From Oscillospiraceae bacterium (GTDB lineage: Bacteria > Bacillota > Clostridia > Oscillospirales > Oscillospiraceae), in NCBI GenBank assembly GCA_017540565.1, contig JAFYAU010000049.1:1-64000 (forward strand): 64,000 bases of DNA, read 5' to 3'. The notes under the pieces are model-generated. The model ran no database searches and was not told the origin of the DNA. It was given only the letters and a program-made list of their open reading frames with translations. The position numbers and the translations under genes are program-made. Of the stretch, positions 59,766 to 64,000 are shown piece after piece. Position 1 is the first letter of the stretch; each line of letters starts with the position of its first letter.

Positions 59766-61607
59766 TTGAGTTATCTCGATTCGATAACGACGGAAGAACT
59801 CCGCGGTCTTACGGAGCCCCAGCTCCGGGAACTGTGCGGGGAGATCCGGACGGCTCTGGTCCGGAACGTCTCCCGTACGGGAGGCCATCTCGCCTCAAAT
59901 CTCGGGGCGGTGGAACTGACCGTCGCGATTCATCGCGTATTCGATACCGCCGTTGACCGGCTGGTCTTTGACGTCGGACATCAGTGCTATGTTCATAAAA
60001 TGCTCACCGGACGGGCGGGGGAGTTTTCCGCTCTCCGGACGTTCGGAGGGATCTCCGGTTTTCCAAAACCCAGGGAGAGCGTCCACGACGCCTATGTTGC
60101 CGGACACGCCTCCACGTCCATTTCCGTCGCGCTCGGGATGGCGAGAGCCTGCGCTCTCGCGGGACGGAGCGAGAGGATCGTCTGCCTGATCGGCGACGGC
60201 GCCATGACCGGAGGCACGGCTTACGAAGGCCTGTGCGATCTGGCGTCTTCCGGGCTTCCCGTGATCGTGATCCTGAATGACAACGGCATGTCCATCAATC
60301 CCAACACGGGAGGACTGGGCAATTACCTGAAAAGACTGCGCCTGAAGCATTCCTATCTTGTTTTCAAGAAGAGATACAGGGCCTTCATGCAGCGGATGCC
60401 CGGCGGCCGCGCCGTTTACCGGCTGACGCACCGCATGAAGGAGCGCCTGAAGCGGTCCGTGCTGAACGAGAGCATGTTCGAGCAGTTCGGACTGGCTTAC
60501 AGCGGACCGGTGGACGGCCATGACATCGGCGCGATGGAGGAGGTCCTCCGGTGGGCCAGGGATCAGGAATGTCCGACGCTGGTGCATGCCGTTACTAAAA
60601 AAGGCATGGGCTACACGTTTGCCGAGGCGGAACCCGGAAAGTTCCACGGAATCGGACCGTTCGATCCCGAAACGGGAGAAACGGCGCCGTCATCCTCAGA
60701 CTTTTCGGCGGTTTTCGGAAATGAAATGATCCAGCTGGCACAGAAGGATCCGACGGTCTGCGCGATCACCGCAGCCATGACGGAAGGCACCGGGCTCGGA
60801 GGCTTTGCCGCCCTTTATCCCGACAGATTCTTTGACGTCGGCATTGCGGAGGAGCATGCGGCAGCTATGGCAGGAGGCCTTGCAGCCGGCGGCATGAAGC
60901 CGGTTTTTGCCGTTTATTCCACTTTCCTGCAGAGGTCCTATGACATGCTCGTGCAGGAACTGGCACTGGCGGGACAGCACGTGGTGCTCGCCGTGGACAG
61001 GGCCGGTCTTGTCGGAGCGGACGGAGAGACACACCAGGGACTTCTTGACGTCGCATATCTGTCCTCCGTTCCGGGGATGACCGTGCTGTCTCCGTCTTCC
61101 TTTGCGGAACTCCGAGCCGCCATGCATGAGGCTCTTTATGAATGCCGGGGACCGGTCGCAGTCCGGTATCCCAGAGGCGGGGAAGGGGCGTACATGGACT
61201 GTTCCGAAGGCGCCGCCGTCCGGCTGCGCGGGGGGAAACGCCGCGTAATCCTCACCTACGGCGTCCTCGTGAACGAATGCCTGCAGGCCTGCGACCTGCT
61301 GCAGGAAGAAGGCCTGGAGACGGGCCTGGTGAAGCTCAACCGCATCTGCCCTCTTCCCGAAGAGGAGATCCTCGGCCTCCTGGACGGCTGCGAGATCCTG
61401 CTTTGCGCGGAGGAGGCGGAGGAGAGCGGCAGCATAGGCATGCGGGTAGCAGCGCTGCTGGAAAGGAACGGTATGTCCCCTGAACTGCTCTGTGCGAATA
61501 CGGGGAACGGCTTCGTGCCCCACGGATCCGTTCCGGAACTCCGCCGCCTGTGCGGCCTGGATGCCGCGGCGCTCGCTGGGAGAATGAGGGAGGCGGAGCA
61601 TGGGTAA
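59766..61607 (+). CDS. dxs: 1-deoxy-D-xylulose-5-phosphate synthase
   Basis: 613 aa, first enzyme of the MEP pathway (pyruvate + glyceraldehyde 3-phosphate to DXP). The TPP fold shows GDGAMTGGTAYEGL and NDNGMSINPNTGG (about 143-180), FDVGHQCYVHKMLTG, and GIAEEHAAAMAGGLA near 362. DRAGLVGADGETHQGLLD is the pyrimidine-domain motif, and a transketolase-type C-terminal domain follows. The start is TTG 59766 behind GAGGA (59754-59758). It overlaps tlyA by 8 bp. Confidence 0.97.
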   Translation: MSYLDSITTEELRGLTEPQLRELCGEIRTALVRNVSRTGGHLASNLGAVELTVAIHRVFDTAVDRLVFDVGHQCYVHKMLTGRAGEFSALRTFGGISGFPKPRESVHDAYVAGHASTSISVALGMARACALAGRSERIVCLIGDGAMTGGTAYEGLCDLASSGLPVIVILNDNGMSINPNTGGLGNYLKRLRLKHSYLVFKKRYRAFMQRMPGGRAVYRLTHRMKERLKRSVLNESMFEQFGLAYSGPVDGHDIGAMEEVLRWARDQECPTLVHAVTKKGMGYTFAEAEPGKFHGIGPFDPETGETAPSSSDFSAVFGNEMIQLAQKDPTVCAITAAMTEGTGLGGFAALYPDRFFDVGIAEEHAAAMAGGLAAGGMKPVFAVYSTFLQRSYDMLVQELALAGQHVVLAVDRAGLVGADGETHQGLLDVAYLSSVPGMTVLSPSSFAELRAAMHEALYECRGPVAVRYPRGGEGAYMDCSEGAAVRLRGGKRRVILTYGVLVNECLQACDLLQEEGLETGLVKLNRICPLPEEEILGLLDGCEILLCAEEAEESGSIGMRVAALLERNGMSPELLCANTGNGFVPHGSVPELRRLCGLDAAALAGRMREAEHG

Positions 61608-62403
61608 GATCCGGCTTGACGTTCTCCTTACGGAGAAGGGACTGTCACCCAGCCGTGAAAAGGCGAAAGCAACCATCATGGCCGGACAGGTGTATATCGA
61701 TCAGGTGAGAGTCGACAAACCCGGCACCATGGTGCCGGATACGGCCGAACCCGAGGTCCGGGGACACGCGATCCCCTATGTGAGCCGCGGAGGACTGAAA
61801 CTGGAAAAGGCGCTCGACGTCTTCTCCGTTCGGCCGGAAGGAAGGATCTGCATCGACTGCGGAGCCTCCACCGGCGGGTTTTCTGATGTCCTGCTGAAAA
61901 ACGGGGCGAAAAAGATCTATGCCATCGACGTCGGGTACGGACAGCTCGCCTGGAGCATCCGGAACGATCCCCGCGTCGTAGTGATGGAGAGGACGAACAT
62001 ACGGAACGTGACCGCGGAACAGGTGCCGGATCAGCCGGATCTGGCGGCGATTGACGTTTCCTTCATTTCCCTGAAACTGGTATTTCCCGTGCTCAGGAGC
62101 ATCATGGCTCCGTCGGCGGAGATCTGCTGCCTGATCAAGCCCCAGTTCGAGGCCGGCCGGGAGAAAGTCGGCAAGAAGGGCGTCGTGAAAGAGGCGGCCA
62201 CTCATGTGGAAGTGCTGGAAAACGTGATCGGCTATGCCCTCGTGTCGGACTTCGCCGTGACGGGGCTCACGTTTTCTCCGGTGCGGGGTCCTGAGGGGAA
62301 CATCGAATTTCTCGGCCATTTCCGGTCCGGGACAGACGCCTGCGGCGTGGATCCCGCTGCCGTCGTACGTGCGGCACATGACAGTCTGGGAGGGAGCGTA
62401 TGA
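61600..62403 (+). CDS. tlyA: TlyA family rRNA (cytidine-2'-O)-methyltransferase
   Basis: 267 aa: an N-terminal S4 domain (IRLDVLLTEKGLSPSREKAKATIMAG) and an FtsJ-type methyltransferase domain. The SAM loop is CIDCGASTGGFSDVLL near 86, followed by IDVSFISLKLVFPV and LIKPQFEAGRE. It resembles TlyA, which 2'-O-methylates 16S and 23S rRNA; hemolysin is an old annotation. GGGAGGCGGAGC precedes the ATG. It overlaps dxs and nadK. Confidence 0.93.
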   Translation: MGKIRLDVLLTEKGLSPSREKAKATIMAGQVYIDQVRVDKPGTMVPDTAEPEVRGHAIPYVSRGGLKLEKALDVFSVRPEGRICIDCGASTGGFSDVLLKNGAKKIYAIDVGYGQLAWSIRNDPRVVVMERTNIRNVTAEQVPDQPDLAAIDVSFISLKLVFPVLRSIMAPSAEICCLIKPQFEAGREKVGKKGVVKEAATHVEVLENVIGYALVSDFAVTGLTFSPVRGPEGNIEFLGHFRSGTDACGVDPAAVVRAAHDSLGGSV

Positions 62404-63251
62404 AAGCTATTCTTTGTCCGAGCCTGGCACAGCCCAATGCGCTGGCCGCGGCGAGGCAGGTCGCCAACGTGCTGGCCCGGAACGGCGTCAGCACCGTGTT
62501 CTGTACGCTGTATGAAGGGGAGGAGATTCCCGCGCCTGAGAGTTCCGCATGGAGCACTGTGGAGAACGAGATGGCTTCCTCGGACGTGCTGGTGGTCTTC
62601 GGAGGGGACGGAGCTCTTCTCCGGGCGGCCAGACTCGTGGCAGACGCGGAGCTTCCCGTTGCCTCCGTGAATCTTGGGCACCTGGGTTTCATCACCGATC
62701 TGGGACCGGGAGATACCGGTGAGTTCCGGCGCCTTGCCGCGAGGGATTATGCTGTATCAGAGCGTATGATGCTCAAGGCGAAGGTAATTCGGAACGGAGA
62801 ATGCATCCTTGAGGACGTCGTGCTGAACGATGTCGAGATCAAGGGCCGTGAACGTGTCATCGCGCTGGAGATCTCCGGCGACGACGCGGTAATGCTGAAA
62901 TACACGGGGGACGGCGCGGTGGTCGCTACGCCCACGGGTTCCACTGCCTATTCGATGTCCGCCGGCGGCCCCATCGTCGAGCCGGATACGGAGGCCATCA
63001 TCGTAACGCCCATCTGTCCGCATATGCTGGCAGCACGCTCTTTCGTCCTGGATCCTTCCAGGACCGTCCGCATCCGCATGTCAGGGGAGAGAAAGAACCC
63101 GGCGGTAATCTCCTGCGACGGGAATGACGGCGTCAGCCTGCTGCCCGGTGATGTGATAGAGATCAGGCGATCCGAAAAGAAGACACAGCTGATCCGGTTT
63201 TCCGAGAGAAGCTTTTATTCCACCGTATATGAAAAATTAGGAGACAGATGA
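62400..63251 (+). CDS. nadK: NAD kinase
   Basis: 283 aa, phosphorylating NAD to NADP. The diacylglycerol kinase-like core has VVFGGDGALLRAARL near 62-76, VNLGHLGFITD, the NE/D-type motif LNDVEIKG near 142, TGDGAVVATPTGSTAYSMSAGGPIV near 172, and the C-terminal ISCDGNDG. ATG 62400 overlaps the tlyA stop. The tlyA-nadK-argR-recN order is typical of Clostridia. Confidence 0.96.
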   Translation: MKAILCPSLAQPNALAAARQVANVLARNGVSTVFCTLYEGEEIPAPESSAWSTVENEMASSDVLVVFGGDGALLRAARLVADAELPVASVNLGHLGFITDLGPGDTGEFRRLAARDYAVSERMMLKAKVIRNGECILEDVVLNDVEIKGRERVIALEISGDDAVMLKYTGDGAVVATPTGSTAYSMSAGGPIVEPDTEAIIVTPICPHMLAARSFVLDPSRTVRIRMSGERKNPAVISCDGNDGVSLLPGDVIEIRRSEKKTQLIRFSERSFYSTVYEKLGDR

Positions 63252-63254
63252 CCA

Positions 63255-63704
63255 ATGAAAAGTATAAGACAGACAGCCATTCTGGAACTCATCGAGAAGC
63301 AGGACATCGAGACACAGGGCCAGCTGATCGAGGCGCTCCGCGGCGCCGGTATCGTCAGTACGCAGGCCACCGTGTCCCGGGACATCAAGGAGCTTCATAT
63401 CATCAAGGAACTCACGCCTGACGGGTCCTACCGGTATGCCGTTCTCCATAGGAGGGAAAAGCAGAACCACTCGATGCGGCTGCAGGCCATCTTCAGGGAG
63501 TGCGTCACTTCCTGCGTCTGCGCGCAGAACATCGTCGTGATCAAAACGCTGCCGGGACTTGCCCAGGCGGCGTGCAGCGCCATCGACAGCATGAACATAG
63601 AGTCTCTGGCGGGAACGCTGGGAGGCGACGACACGGCTTTCCTGTGCATGTATTCGGCGGAGGAGGCCAAGGAATTCACGGAAGAGATCCGGGAGATGCT
63701 GTAA
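63255..63704 (+). CDS. argR: Arginine repressor
   Basis: 149 aa. The N-terminal winged helix (MKSIRQTAILELIEKQDIETQGQLIEALRG, then STQATVSRDIKEL) binds ARG boxes. The C-terminal domain carries the hexamer and arginine-binding motif: GLAQAACSAIDS near 107-118 and LAGTLGGDDTAFLC near 121-134. It controls arginine metabolism. AGGAGA precedes the ATG. No arginine gene lies in the window; linkage to recN is positional. Confidence 0.96.
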   Translation: MKSIRQTAILELIEKQDIETQGQLIEALRGAGIVSTQATVSRDIKELHIIKELTPDGSYRYAVLHRREKQNHSMRLQAIFRECVTSCVCAQNIVVIKTLPGLAQAACSAIDSMNIESLAGTLGGDDTAFLCMYSAEEAKEFTEEIREML

Positions 63705-63741
63705 TCTGACGGGTCTCCGGAGCGGGAGGTGACGGAAGCGG

Positions 63742-64000
63742 ATGCTGACCGATCTTCAGATTGAGAATATTGCCGTGATCGAGCGCGCGGACATCTCCTT
63801 CGGCGGAGGACTGAACGTGCTGACGGGTGAGACGGGCGCGGGTAAATCCATCGTCATCGATGCGCTCCACATGGTCACCGGGGGAAGGATCGGACGCGAG
63901 GTCATCCGCACCGGAGCCTCGTGGGCGGCCGTTACAGCCGTTTTCGACGCGCCGGATGATATGTCTGCGCTGGAGGAGATCGGCGCGGAACCGTCGGAGG
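63742..64000 (+). CDS. recN: DNA repair protein RecN (5' part)
   Basis: The first 86 codons of RecN, cut by the window edge. MLTDLQIENIAVIERADISF opens the protein, and the Walker A motif GETGAGKS falls at about residues 31-38, followed by IVIDALHMVTGGR. RecN is an SMC-like ATPase acting early in double-strand break repair. GGGAGGTGA lies upstream of the ATG. Confidence 0.95.
   Translation, partial: MLTDLQIENIAVIERADISFGGGLNVLTGETGAGKSIVIDALHMVTGGRIGREVIRTGASWAAVTAVFDAPDDMSALEEIGAEPSE

Noticed and set aside
1..64000. Mobile elements, prophage remnants or CRISPR arrays
   Set aside because: No transposase, integrase, phage gene, spaced direct-repeat array or flanking inverted repeats were seen; gene order is that of conserved core clusters.

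Overview
The window is a gene-dense, GC-rich stretch of chromosome from a Clostridia-type Firmicute, probably spore-forming. The evidence is gene order and content: rplS-lepB-rbgA-rnhB, tig-clpP-clpX-lon-engB, scpA-scpB with a DUF2953 gene and ytfJ (GerW), an ispH-rpsA fusion, cdaA-cdaR, yicC-remA-gmk-rpoZ-priA-def-fmt-rsmB-rlmN-prpC-prkC-rsgA, rplJ-rplL behind an L10 leader, and dxs-tlyA-nadK-argR-recN. Shine-Dalgarno sites are strong, GTG and TTG starts are frequent, and genes commonly overlap by 1-20 bp. I see no phage, insertion sequence, CRISPR array or integron. This is core genome with small lineage-specific inserts.

Layout. 1-2.7 kb: nucleotide salvage genes (5'-nucleotidase, PRTase) and a convergent rhomboid-like membrane protein. 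2.7-7.7 kb: rplS, signal peptidase, ribosome-assembly GTPase, RNase HII, threonine synthase and a phosphoesterase. 7.8-14.3 kb: protein quality control (trigger factor, ClpP, ClpX, Lon) with EngB. 14.3-18.3 kb: site-2-type protease, ScpA/ScpB, YtfJ region, pseudouridine synthase. 18.3-24.6 kb: RpiR regulator, BaiN-like flavoprotein, Cmk, IspH-S1, IspD, IspF. 24.6-28.1 kb: two membrane proteins of unknown role, a MATE exporter and a secreted CHAP hydrolase. 28.3-32.4 kb: c-di-AMP synthesis (CdaA, CdaR) followed by a DUF5685 / J-domain / membrane-protein trio. 32.4-44.0 kb: YicC to RsgA. 44.0-46.2 kb: convergent trmL, tRNA-Val, and the L10/L12 operon. 46.2-49.8 kb: citrate synthase with a 78-aa satellite gene, divergent from metK-rlmB. 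49.9-52.6 kb: a large membrane protein that looks like a P-type ATPase stripped of its catalytic motifs. 52.6-54.2 kb: a uracil permease behind a complex attenuator. 54.4-59.6 kb: an EF-G paralogue, an FHA-SEDS glycosyltransferase and its penicillin-binding protein. 59.7-64 kb: dxs to the start of recN.

How they work together. Three themes recur. First, isoprenoid precursor synthesis: Dxs, IspD, IspF and IspH are all here. Second, envelope growth and its signalling: the PASTA kinase/phosphatase pair, CdaA/CdaR, the FHA-SEDS/PBP pair and the CHAP hydrolase. Third, ribosome and RNA maturation: RbgA, EngB, RsgA, RlmN, RlmB, RsmB, TlyA, TrmL and an RluB-type synthase.

The most interesting signals are regulatory. 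The uracil permease leader resembles the E. coli pyrBI attenuator in plan: a short leader ORF, a U-rich pause tract, and a stop codon in the loop of an intrinsic terminator. Inside ispH-rpsA there is a promoter-like sequence and a perfect AAGGAGGT that could make free S1. All assignments come from reading the sequence and recalled family knowledge; no database search was run.
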